A stretch of 43,986 nucleotides of DNA, taken from positions 1 to 43,986 of the forward strand of contig JAFQZK010000028.1 in assembly GCA_017405965.1 (NCBI GenBank). Direction: 5' to 3'. The first letter of the stretch is position 1. The number at the start of each line of letters is the position of its first letter. The DNA comes from Muribaculaceae bacterium. Lineage in GTDB: Bacteria; Bacteroidota; Bacteroidia; Bacteroidales; Muribaculaceae. The notes beneath the pieces were generated by a model that was given only the letters and a program-made list of their open reading frames with translations, was not told where the DNA came from and did no database searches. Both the position numbers and the translations under genes were made by a program. Below are positions 8,465 through 15,823 of the stretch, in pieces.

Positions 8465-8914
8465 TTACAAATAACGTTCATCAAAATCTATTCCGTTAGC
8501 TATGAGAAAGGCTTTGTACTCATCCATAAATGTTCTTACTTTATGATGTTCCTCTTGATTGCGTATGTATTGAATCACCTTGGGCAAAACCGATGTACTT
8601 ACCGAGTAAGCGGCATATCCCTCTTGCCAAGCGAATGCTCCATAATAGTGAGGATTGATGGTTTTTATCCATCGGCTACTTTCACTTTTGACAGTTCTTA
8701 TAAAATCGGCAAGTGCCATGGTTTTAGGTAACGAACACAAGAGATGAACATGGTCGGACATTCCGCCAACTTCTATGAGTACAGATCCCATTCCCTTGAC
8801 TATACCTCCGATATATTTGTGGAGACGTGCAAGATCGTTGTCCAAAATGTCTGTAGTTTTGGCTTTGGTGTGGAAAATGATATGTAGGTCGTTCTTGACG
8901 TATGTGTTTGCCAT
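8465..8914 (-). CDS. REP-associated tyrosine transposase (RAYT, IS200/TnpA-REP family)
   Basis: Y1-HUH single-strand DNA transposase of 149 aa, the usual size for IS200-like TnpA. The HUH metal motif is HVH in GGMSDHVHLLCSLP. The catalytic tyrosine is expected in QYIRNQEEHHK. The conserved YGAFAWQEGYAAYSVS block is intact. RAYTs recognise and cleave REP palindromes; here REP-like hairpin pairs flank the gene in inverted orientation and a palindromic tandem array lies on its 3' side. The gene is full length and probably functional. No second ORF (TnpB) is present. Confidence 0.9.
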   Translation of the reverse strand: MANTYVKNDLHIIFHTKAKTTDILDNDLARLHKYIGGIVKGMGSVLIEVGGMSDHVHLLCSLPKTMALADFIRTVKSESSRWIKTINPHYYGAFAWQEGYAAYSVSTSVLPKVIQYIRNQEEHHKVRTFMDEYKAFLIANGIDFDERYL

Positions 8915-8928
8915 ATTTTTTGTTGTTG

Positions 8929-9007
8929 TGACGCCCCTATGGGGCTAATTGTTACTGAAAATGTTCGTTGTTACAGGGGTTCTGCTGCGCTTTACCCCTG
9001 CCTATGC
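8929..9007 (+). repeat. REP-like element, right copy
   Basis: GCCCCTATGGGGC, spacer, AGGGG-ttctgctgcgcttta-CCCCT, then a further GCCCCGATGGGGC hairpin to about 9007. It closely matches the copy at 7941 and lies just upstream of the RAYT start. Confidence 0.7.
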
Positions 9008-9037
9008 TCAGGTCGCCCCGATGGGGCTTTCTTTTGT

Positions 9038-10186
9038 CTATTCGTGAAAGCGGTGGTTGAGGAACCAGTGCATGAGGTCGAGGCTCATGGCCACGTCGCC
9101 CTGGTGGATGTATTTGTGGCGCTCGGCCTCCAGCTTGCCGAGGATGTTTTCGGCTTTGGGGCGGTCACCCTCCAGGGCGAGGGCCACGGCCATCGTTGTC
9201 ATCTGCTTGTCGCTCATCGTCGGGGCATGACGGGTGACATATTTGGCCACCTCATCGGTGTAGTGCTGGCGTGCCTCATCGTCGCGACCCGTGGCGATGC
9301 AAGCCAGTGTCATCATGTTTTCCAACTCCAATTGGTACAGCGCCAAGATCTCGCTCTTGTGGCGACAAGCCTCGGATAGCTGCTGGTAAGACTCTTCCCA
9401 TTGATGCTGGGCCTGCTTGCGCGTGGCCGAGGCCAGCACGGCAGCAGCGTGCATAGGATTCTTCCAGTCGATGGGGTCAGGGATGTTGAACAGGCGCTCA
9501 GGCATCTGGCCGTACGTCTCGCCGTCCTGGTTGCGGGCGTTGAGCTCAAGCACGTTGCAGAAGGTCCGTTTCGCGGCCTGGTCTTTCTCCAGTTGCAGTA
9601 GGTTGTAGCCGTCGTTGGCGACGCCACCCAGTTTCATGGGAATGCCGTTGGTCAAGGCACCCCAAACGCCGAATAACGCCATTAATCCCAACAGGATATT
9701 CAGCCAATCGGGCAAGTCACAGGCCCAAATCAACACGATTGCGAGTAGGGTGGTGATGACATTGGCGAGCACGCCCCCTGCATTGTACCAGCGCGTATCG
9801 ATCTCCTCCAGCGGCTTGTCGGGCGGGGCCATCAGGCATTGTCCGCCAGTCCCCTCCAACTCAAAGTTGCGCCACTGCAGACGTCCGTCCTTGCGGATAA
9901 GCGTCCAGTTAAAGAAACGGAACGAGACGAACTTGTAGCCCGTCAGCAGCCCTGCCACCAGATGACCTCCCTCATGGATGATAATGCTCAGGACAGCGGC
10001 TAGCAGGACGGCAACCAGTATCCAGACGATACCCAGAACCTTCTGCAGTGTGAATTTCTCGAAGACGGTTCTCGCTACTGTCGTGACCGATTCGCCGTCA
10101 ATGATTGCCATGACGGGTATAATGATAATCAGGCCGATGCAGGCCCCGGCAATTAACCCTCCGATAAGTTTCAATATCGTTTTCAT
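9038..10186 (-). CDS. Membrane metalloprotease of the M50 (site-2 protease) type with C-terminal soluble domain
   Basis: Predicted intramembrane zinc protease, 382 aa. There are N-terminal hydrophobic helices at about 5-28 and 50-80, the second carrying the zinc motif HEGGH (71-75). A GGVLAN segment (about 137-142), further helices (145-180) and GVANDGYN follow; its NDG (191-193) matches the third zinc ligand (D) of M50 enzymes. The last ~180 residues look alpha-helical and TPR-like. No PDZ domain is visible. The substrate is unknown; no sigma/anti-sigma pair is adjacent. A TACCTTTG box on the minus strand (complement of 10218-10225) is a likely -7 element. Confidence 0.75.
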   Translation of the reverse strand: MKTILKLIGGLIAGACIGLIIIIPVMAIIDGESVTTVARTVFEKFTLQKVLGIVWILVAVLLAAVLSIIIHEGGHLVAGLLTGYKFVSFRFFNWTLIRKDGRLQWRNFELEGTGGQCLMAPPDKPLEEIDTRWYNAGGVLANVITTLLAIVLIWACDLPDWLNILLGLMALFGVWGALTNGIPMKLGGVANDGYNLLQLEKDQAAKRTFCNVLELNARNQDGETYGQMPERLFNIPDPIDWKNPMHAAAVLASATRKQAQHQWEESYQQLSEACRHKSEILALYQLELENMMTLACIATGRDDEARQHYTDEVAKYVTRHAPTMSDKQMTTMAVALALEGDRPKAENILGKLEAERHKYIHQGDVAMSLDLMHWFLNHRFHE

Positions 10187-10498
10187 AAAGCAGATGTCCT
10201 ATTGTGATAACTGCCAGCAAAGGTAATCATTTTTCTCACTTCACCATCTCAGACAACTTGACAGACAACAATAACAACACTTTTTTTTTGTCATCCTGTA
10301 GGGCCTCGCCTTGGCGTGGCCACACTCCCCTCGACGAAAACCCCACGCTAAGGCGCGAAGACGCAAAGATTAATTGGCATCCGCGCTCTTTTAATCATTG
10401 CTACGCACCAAATTTGTTTGAGAAATAATGTGTCCTGTGATAAAATGTGCTATATTTGCGGTTGTAAATGAATTGACTCAAGCAAAATCTTCACAATC
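10187..10498. other. Intergenic region with an inverted repeat
   Basis: 312 nt between divergent genes. CGCCTTGGCGTGG (10307-10319) can pair with CCACGCTAAGGCG (10343-10355) with one mismatch across a 23-nt loop. A T run is at 10281-10289. TATATTTG (10451-10458) is a probable -7 box for the radical SAM gene, without a good -33 box. No gene is seen. Confidence 0.5.
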
Positions 10499-11590
10499 AT
10501 GAATGTGCACCAACAGCAACAACTGGAGTTGACTCGCGACTACGTCGAGCGCCTGAAGCATGAACACCCCTTGCGGGATCTGTTTTGGGAATGCACGTTG
10601 CGCTGCAACATGGCCTGCCGGCACTGCGGCAGCGACTGCCTCAAGGAGTCGATGGTGCCCGATATGCCCTTTGCCGACTTCCTGCCTGTGCTGGACGAGG
10701 TGGCGGCCCATTGCGACCCCAGGCAGGTGATGGTGCAGACGGTGGGCGGTGAACCGCTGGTTCGGCCCGACCTGATGGACTGCGGGCGAGTCATTCGCGA
10801 GCGGGGCTTCATGTGGGGATTGGTTACCAATGGACTCATCCTGGACCGCTCTGTCGCCCGCGAGATGGCTCAAGCCGGGATCACCTCGCTGTCCATCGAC
10901 GTGGACGGCTTGCGTGAAGAGCACAACTGGCTCCGCAATTCCAAGGTCAGCTTTGATGCCGCCATGCTGGCCATAGAGGCCGTGCAGACTATCCCGGGCC
11001 TCACTTGGGACGTGATTACCTGTGTCAACGGCCGTAATTTGTCCCAGTTGCCTGAGATCAAGAAACTGCTCATCGAGGCGGGCGTCACCCACTGGCGCTG
11101 CTTCACCATCGACCCGATGGGACGTGCTGCTCAAGACAAGAGCCTGCTGCTCACCGATGAGCAATTCCGCGACTTGCTCAACTTCATCGTCGCCACCCGC
11201 ATCGAGGGAAAAATCAACCTGAGTTATGCCTGTGACGGATTCATGGGTGCCTACGAGGGGCTCGTTCGCGATCATTTCTTCAATTGCCAGGCGGGGCTTA
11301 CTGTCGCCAGCGTGCGTGCCGACGGCGCCATCTCGGGTTGTCTGAGCATCCGCAGCGACTACAGCCAGGGCAACATTTACCAGGACAGCTTCTGGGACGT
11401 GTGGGAGAACCGCTTTGAGCAATACCGCAACCGCGAGTGGATGAAACGCGGCGCGTGCAAGGATTGTGAGGTCTTCCGCTACTGTCAGGGCGACGGTTTC
11501 CACCTGCGTGACGGCAATGGCGACCTGATGATGACTTGCCACTACAATCAACTCAAGAATGTCAAGATTCATGATTCTAAAGCTGAATAA
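10499..11590 (+). CDS. Radical SAM/SPASM-like enzyme, TIGR04133-type
   Basis: Probable peptide- or protein-modifying radical SAM enzyme, 363 aa. The [4Fe-4S] motif CX3CX2C is C36-C40-C43 in RCNMACRHCGSDC. GGEPL binds SAM. The C-terminal half has SPASM-like cysteines for auxiliary clusters (FFNCQAG, SGCLSI, GACKDCEVFRYCQGDG, MTCHYN). The pattern FWECTLRCNMACRHCGSDC with the tail NIYQDSFWDVWENRFEQYR is typical of TIGR04133, known from memory as the enzyme of the Bacteroidales 'rSAM/lipoprotein' system. No TIGR04134 lipoprotein partner is adjacent. Instead three tandem genes with a shared leader follow on the same strand. A 16-bp perfect stem overlaps the stop codon. Confidence 0.85.
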   Translation: MNVHQQQQLELTRDYVERLKHEHPLRDLFWECTLRCNMACRHCGSDCLKESMVPDMPFADFLPVLDEVAAHCDPRQVMVQTVGGEPLVRPDLMDCGRVIRERGFMWGLVTNGLILDRSVAREMAQAGITSLSIDVDGLREEHNWLRNSKVSFDAAMLAIEAVQTIPGLTWDVITCVNGRNLSQLPEIKKLLIEAGVTHWRCFTIDPMGRAAQDKSLLLTDEQFRDLLNFIVATRIEGKINLSYACDGFMGAYEGLVRDHFFNCQAGLTVASVRADGAISGCLSIRSDYSQGNIYQDSFWDVWENRFEQYRNREWMKRGACKDCEVFRYCQGDGFHLRDGNGDLMMTCHYNQLKNVKIHDSKAE

Positions 11591-11608
11591 CCGCTTTAGA
11601 ATCATGAA
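11568..11608 (+). promoter_or_regulatory. 16-bp perfect stem-loop over the radical SAM stop codon
   Basis: TTCATGATTCTAAAGC (11568-11583) pairs perfectly with GCTTTAGAATCATGAA (11593-11608) around a 9-nt loop that contains the TAA. There is no T tract. It may partly terminate transcription or block 3' decay, setting different levels for the enzyme and the downstream proteins (inference). Confidence 0.65.
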
Positions 11609-11643
11609 GTTTAGGGTTTAGGGTTTAGAGTTAGGAGTTCTAG
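11609..11643. repeat. Heptamer tandem repeat
   Basis: GTTTAGG, GTTTAGG, GTTTAGA, GTTAGGA, GTTCTAG: five degenerate 7-nt units directly after the stem-loop. Confidence 0.7.
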
Positions 11644-11696
11644 ATATTCTAGAAAAACTTGAAACTAGGGACTAGAAATTAAATAACAAAAAAGTT

Positions 11697-12383
11697 ATGA
11701 TGAAAGAAAAAAATAAAGGGAAAAAGACGCTCGCCGCGGTGGGTGCCGTGGTCGCTGCTGGGCTTACGCCAGGTATCATAGCCGCCAGCGCCGCAGGTAC
11801 GGCTCTCCAGGGCTCCAATGCTGGAATCACCGCTGCCGATGTGGTCGCTATTGACGGCACAACTTACAGTTTTGACGAATTATACGCCATGCAACGTGGA
11901 GAACCTATCGACACAATAGAGATGAACATCGTACTTGAACCAGATACAAGCATAGACTTAAAAGAGTTTACCGTCGTCGTAAAGTATGGTGTGCAACGGT
12001 TTGAACACAATGCAGCTAAGGCTGTTGGGAATGACGAGACTGTCTATATTAGTACTGATGTTGAGCAGATGCCCCAGTTCCCTGGTGGCGAGGTTGCCCT
12101 GATGAAGTACATCGACTCGCATATCAATTATCCTCCCGAGGCAGCCAAGAACAATGTTAAGGGTAAAGTCGTTGTGCAGTTTGTTGTGAAAAAAGACGGT
12201 AGTATAGGTGAGGTAAAGGTCCTGCGTTCGGTGGATAAGGACCTCGACAAGGAGGCCATCCGCGTTGTCAAGTCGCTACCCAAGTTCACTCCTGGCCGTC
12301 AACCCAAGTTCACTCATTGCAGTCAGAAAGGTCAAGCGGTGAACGTTTGGTACACGCTGCCTGTCACATTCAAATTGAAATAA
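11697..12383 (+). CDS. Leader-sharing secreted protein 1, TonB C-terminal-like domain
   Basis: 228 aa. The N-terminus (KNKGKK plus a hydrophobic run to about residue 31) is a signal peptide. It is followed by the segment AADVVAIDGTTYSFDELYAM, shared with the next two genes. A KYG motif lies at 96-98. The C-terminal ~100 residues (from VEQMPQFPGG) match the TonB C-terminal fold: INYPPEAAKNNVKGKVVVQF, then VVKKDGSIGEVKVLRSVDKDL, then EAIRVVKSLPKFTPGR. There is no transmembrane-anchored Pro-rich TonB N-terminus, so it is not a normal energy transducer. Its position behind the radical SAM gene suggests it is a modification substrate (inference). An alternative start is the second ATG at 11700. 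Confidence 0.8.
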   Translation: MMKEKNKGKKTLAAVGAVVAAGLTPGIIAASAAGTALQGSNAGITAADVVAIDGTTYSFDELYAMQRGEPIDTIEMNIVLEPDTSIDLKEFTVVVKYGVQRFEHNAAKAVGNDETVYISTDVEQMPQFPGGEVALMKYIDSHINYPPEAAKNNVKGKVVVQFVVKKDGSIGEVKVLRSVDKDLDKEAIRVVKSLPKFTPGRQPKFTHCSQKGQAVNVWYTLPVTFKLK

Positions 12384-12421
12384 GGGAAAACAGGAACGGC
12401 AAAAGGGCTTTAAACCCAGAT

Positions 12422-12454
12422 AGCGTATTTAGGTCTAAAAGCGTATAATACGCT
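12422..12454 (+). promoter_or_regulatory. Hairpin in the spacer between leader-sharing genes 1 and 2
   Basis: AGCGTATT (12422-12429) pairs with AATACGCT (12447-12454). The right arm also belongs to the palindrome AGCGTATAATACGCT (12440-12454). The next spacer has an equivalent hairpin and related sequence, TAAACCCA followed by GCGTATT and GTCTAAA. Confidence 0.55.
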
Positions 12455-12462
12455 ACAACATC

Positions 12463-13095
12463 ATGATGAAAGACAAAAATAAAGGAAAAAAGGCGCTCGC
12501 TGTTGTGGGCGCTGTGGTTGCTGCCGGGCTTACGTCGGGTATCGTTAATGCCTCGCCTGTTCAGGGCTCCAGTGTGGGAATCACCGCTGCCGACGTGGTG
12601 GCCATGGACGGCACGGCTTACAGTTTTGACGAGTTATACGCCATGCAACGAGGTGACACTGTGGATATGCAAGTTGAGCTGCCTGAAGTCCAGATTGATG
12701 CAATGCCGCAGGCTACAAAGTATGGTGCCCGAATACAATATTATCCGAGCAATGATAAGCCTACGGCACCAGAAAGTAAAACTGTCTATCGTTCCGTTGA
12801 ACAGATGCCCCAGTTCCCGGGTGGCGAGGCTGCACTGATGAAGTACCTCAAATCTCACATCAATTATCCTCCCATGGCTGCCATGAACGATATTCAGGGT
12901 AATGTCATTGTGCAGTTCGTTGTGAATGAGGACGGTAGTGTGGGGGAGGTGAAGGTTGTACGCTCGGTGGATAAGGACCTTGACCGGGAGGCCATCCGCG
13001 TCATCAAGTCGTTGCCCAAGTTCACGCCCGGCCGTCACAAAGGCAAAGCCGCGAGCGTATGGTACACGCTGCCTGTGCCTTTTAAACTAAATTAG
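12463..13095 (+). CDS. Leader-sharing secreted protein 2, TonB C-terminal-like domain
   Basis: 210 aa, a tandem paralogue of the preceding gene. It has the same KNKGKK signal peptide, the same AADVVAMDGTAYSFDELYAM block (about 42-61) and a KYGAR motif at 86-90 in a variable linker. A TonB C-terminal-like domain runs from about 112 (VEQMPQFPGGEAALMKYL) to the end. The linker between the shared block and the domain differs strongly from protein 1, while the leader and domain are conserved, so the linker is diversifying. The protein is probably periplasmic or surface located after cleavage near NA/SP (about 30). No lipobox is present. Confidence 0.8.
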   Translation: MMKDKNKGKKALAVVGAVVAAGLTSGIVNASPVQGSSVGITAADVVAMDGTAYSFDELYAMQRGDTVDMQVELPEVQIDAMPQATKYGARIQYYPSNDKPTAPESKTVYRSVEQMPQFPGGEAALMKYLKSHINYPPMAAMNDIQGNVIVQFVVNEDGSVGEVKVVRSVDKDLDREAIRVIKSLPKFTPGRHKGKAASVWYTLPVPFKLN

Positions 13096-13129
13096 GAAAT
13101 AATGGGGTAGAGTGTTAAACCCAAATGGC

Positions 13130-13155
13130 GTATTATAGTCTAAAGAGTATAATAC
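13130..13155 (+). promoter_or_regulatory. Hairpin in the spacer between leader-sharing genes 2 and 3
   Basis: GTATTATA (13130-13137) pairs perfectly with TATAATAC (13148-13155). It is the counterpart of the hairpin at 12422, which suggests gene and spacer were duplicated together and the pairing kept. Confidence 0.55.
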
Positions 13156-13170
13156 ACTAAAGCCATTATC

Positions 13171-13806
13171 ATGAAGAAAGACAAAAATAAAGGAAAAAAG
13201 TCGCTCGCTGTGGTGGGTGTAGTGGTCGCTGCAGGACTTTCATCGGGCATCCTTAACGCCACTCCACAATGTGCACCTGTTCAGAACCCCAATGCTGCAC
13301 TCACTGCTGCCGACGTGGTCGCCATCGGCGGCACAGCTTATAGTTTTGACGAATTATACGCCATGCAGCAACGGGCCGACGGTATGAAGCAGGCACGAGA
13401 CCGACGACAAGGACCACAAGCTTCAAGGTATGGTGCACCAAGCCAATATAGTCAGCCTGCCGCAAAGTATGGTTCACCACACTCTCAACCCTATGTGATT
13501 GTCACTCCTGATATGGCCTTAGACACGATCCAAGAGGGCCTCAAAGATTTCTGTGCCCAACTGCTTGATGCCGACCCTTATACCAAGGGTGCCGTTTTCA
13601 CGCTTGACAGCGACTTGACTCGTGAACTGGAAATGAGTGAATCCCAATTGAAGGAACTTAAGGCATTCATCGAGGAATACTATGGTGTAGAAGTGTCACA
13701 CCATCGTTTCCGCCTTAAGGGCCAGCTCAACACCCTGCGTCTCATTTCAGAGTACATCTACAAGTTGAAATCCGTTTGGGACCGACCCGAAATAGAACCT
13801 TACTGA
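13171..13806 (+). CDS. Leader-sharing secreted protein 3 with a different C-terminal domain
   Basis: 211 aa. Residues 1-66 repeat the leader of the two preceding proteins, including AADVVAIGGTAYSFDELYAM. The linker carries two YG motifs, SRYGAPSQY (86-93) and AKYGSPHSQ (99-106), and is rich in Gln, Ser and Pro. The C-terminal ~95 residues are not TonB-like: they form a helical segment with TLDSDLTRELEMSESQLKEL, then KAFIEEYYGVEV and a final helix. The spacing recalls acyl-carrier proteins (acidic DL, a Ser before helix II, EE-FGVEI), but this is weak and a secreted ACP would be odd. The function is unknown. It is last in the presumed operon. Confidence 0.7.
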   Translation: MKKDKNKGKKSLAVVGVVVAAGLSSGILNATPQCAPVQNPNAALTAADVVAIGGTAYSFDELYAMQQRADGMKQARDRRQGPQASRYGAPSQYSQPAAKYGSPHSQPYVIVTPDMALDTIQEGLKDFCAQLLDADPYTKGAVFTLDSDLTRELEMSESQLKELKAFIEEYYGVEVSHHRFRLKGQLNTLRLISEYIYKLKSVWDRPEIEPY

Positions 13807-13831
13807 TCACCTGTTAGACTAGGGCAGCACC

Positions 13832-15601
13832 TCAGTGGTATCTAGCAACAAACTCATCGAGGTTTTGGACGCCTAATTTGCGGGCAATCTGAATTTTCTT
13901 GTTTGAGATGGTCGTCAGGCTCTTGTATTTCATGCATATCATGATCACTGTCCTCGAGAAACCGCAGCAATACAGCGCCAAGTAGTTGATTTCGTCCTCG
14001 CGAAGTGTGCCGCCAGCCATTTGTTGTGCGTCAAGCAGTACATTGTTATGCAAGTCGTTGACCAGTGTTTGCAGGTTGGCCCAATAGGAGTCGTTGTCGC
14101 CACCCGCCTCGGGCATGGTCATCAACTCCATGAACTTGCGGGCAAAAGTGTTACTGTCATATTGATAGGACTGCTCCATCAGCTGGTGTACAATCCTGAT
14201 TTGTCCATCCACGATGGTGCGCATTTCGTCACTTTGCCGCTGCTTGGCCTTGAGCGCATCGAGTTGCGTCTGATTGCTCTGCATCTCATCCTGTGCTTTC
14301 TTCAATTTCTGTTCATAGGCATCTATAGATACCTGCATCTTCTCCAAGCCCAACAATGACCCGTCAAGGTCGGCCCTAAGCATCTCGGCCTCGTTCTCTT
14401 TCATCTTCAGCCTGTTGCGGTACCGCCATGCCAGGAAAGTCACGCCCAGTGCCGCAAGGGCCAGCAACGCAGCCAGCAGGATGGCACCCCTCGTGCGGGA
14501 CTCGCTTTTCACCTTCTTGAGTTCCTCCAACTGGATGTCATATTTCTTCTCAATGGCCAGGTAGTTCTTGTTGACATTGGTCACCAGTATAGAGTCGGCC
14601 ATCTCGTTGGCACGGTCATAATATGTGGTGTATTGGTTCCAGTCTTTGTTGGCTTTGGCGATTTCACTCATGAGCCGACAATACATGACCGTGTCACTGG
14701 TGTGGTTGGCCATCATGCCGCTGGCGGGCACATGATTCAGATAGTAGAGGGCCGAATCGGGCCGCCCCAGGTTCAGATAGGTCTCGGCAGCGACATAGTG
14801 AGCACGAGGATGGTCAATCTCATCTTTGCCGGCTTCTATGGCTTTCAGGATATCTACTTTAGCTTTGTCATACTCTTTGGAGATCAGGCAGTACATCTCG
14901 GCTCGTTGATACAGATTCTGGAACAGGAACCAGTTCTCGTGCTCGGCCTCAGACAGCTGGATGGCTTGATTGATGTAATAAAGGGCGCTGTCGCGTTTAT
15001 CGGGCAAGCTGCGGTAATAACCGCCCATGTCGGTCAGACACACAATCTGGTAGTGCTTGTCGCCCAGCTGGTTGTACAGGTCAAGGGCCTCCTTGTATTT
15101 CCTGATTTTCAGGTCGGCATAGTTTGAATTGTCGGCATAGAGGGTCGCCAACCGCAGCTTGGCGAAGGCTTTGTTTTCCAGGTCACCATTTTCGGCCGCG
15201 TTCTCGGCATCCTTATAGGACACTATCGCCTTTTCGGCATCGCCCATCATCTGATAGACACAGCCCCGATAGAGCAGGGCGCGGGTGTATTTCTCGCGGT
15301 CGCCGTGGTGCTCATAGTAGTCCACCGCCTCGTTGATCACGGCATCGGTTGTGTCGTCGATATAGTTCTTGTAGTGCGATTGGGTGAGCAGCAGGCTATA
15401 GTAGGCCCGTTCGCCCTGGTTGAAGTCGTCCGGATGGAGAGAATCCAAACGTTGCTGCGCTAATTCATACTGGCGGGCCTTGGACAACAGCGAGTCGATG
15501 GCTGATAACTCACGCATAGTGGCGGTATCTGAGCCGCCGTGGCAGCAGGTCAGAGCAAGGCAAAACAGCAATAAAGGAATAATAAGATTTTGTGACCTCA
15601 T
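13832..15601 (-). CDS. Membrane-anchored TPR/coiled-coil regulator with C-terminal HTH
   Basis: 589 aa. The N-terminus has a lipoprotein-like signal (LLFCLALTCC), then about 300 residues of tetratricopeptide repeats, which would lie outside the inner membrane. One transmembrane helix is at about 366-388 (AILLAALLALAALGVTFLAW), a coiled coil runs from 395 to 455, and the cytoplasmic end (LREDEINYLALYCCGFSRTVIMICM, then SNKKIQIARKLGVQNLDEFVARY) resembles a LuxR-like helix-turn-helix. This layout is common in Bacteroidales one-component regulators. It converges with the leader-sharing operon, with about 25 nt between the stops. Regulation of that operon is possible but not shown. Confidence 0.75.
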   Translation of the reverse strand: MRSQNLIIPLLLFCLALTCCHGGSDTATMRELSAIDSLLSKARQYELAQQRLDSLHPDDFNQGERAYYSLLLTQSHYKNYIDDTTDAVINEAVDYYEHHGDREKYTRALLYRGCVYQMMGDAEKAIVSYKDAENAAENGDLENKAFAKLRLATLYADNSNYADLKIRKYKEALDLYNQLGDKHYQIVCLTDMGGYYRSLPDKRDSALYYINQAIQLSEAEHENWFLFQNLYQRAEMYCLISKEYDKAKVDILKAIEAGKDEIDHPRAHYVAAETYLNLGRPDSALYYLNHVPASGMMANHTSDTVMYCRLMSEIAKANKDWNQYTTYYDRANEMADSILVTNVNKNYLAIEKKYDIQLEELKKVKSESRTRGAILLAALLALAALGVTFLAWRYRNRLKMKENEAEMLRADLDGSLLGLEKMQVSIDAYEQKLKKAQDEMQSNQTQLDALKAKQRQSDEMRTIVDGQIRIVHQLMEQSYQYDSNTFARKFMELMTMPEAGGDNDSYWANLQTLVNDLHNNVLLDAQQMAGGTLREDEINYLALYCCGFSRTVIMICMKYKSLTTISNKKIQIARKLGVQNLDEFVARYH

Positions 15602-15764
15602 TGTTTGTTGAGTTGGTTTTCTATGGCAAAATTAATTCATTTTTCATCAATACTTTCGGCCTGAATTGGCCAAATTATCCCCAAATGAACTTTTTATTTT
15701 TTAATAATTTGATAATCAGGTATCTAAATTTGTCCAAATGAAGTCAGAATGAAGCCATTTTTAG

Positions 15765-15795
15765 GTTGAAAAACCAATTATTTACAGTAACTTTG
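15765..15795 (+). promoter_or_regulatory. Promoter of the LRR/dockerin gene
   Basis: GTTG (15765-15768), 19 nt, TAACTTTG (15788-15795), 28 nt before the ATG. The preceding AT-rich stretch (15640-15760) shows nothing else. Confidence 0.65.
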
Positions 15796-15823
15796 CAACT
15801 GAACAAGCTAACCTCTTATCTTT

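Noticed and set aside
8000-8484. Repetitive ORFs of 68-87 codons on both strands in the tandem repeat
   Set aside because: They follow from the GC-rich repeat; unit lengths of 91 and 93 shift frame between units, and no start or promoter supports them.
10478-11605. 375-codon minus-strand ORF opposite the radical SAM gene
   Set aside because: The plus-strand protein has intact cluster motifs; the antisense frame is a codon-bias artefact.
11697-13095. Genuine TonB energy transducers
   Set aside because: There is no N-terminal membrane anchor with a Pro-rich stalk and no ExbBD genes; the TonB-like domain sits behind a cleavable signal peptide.
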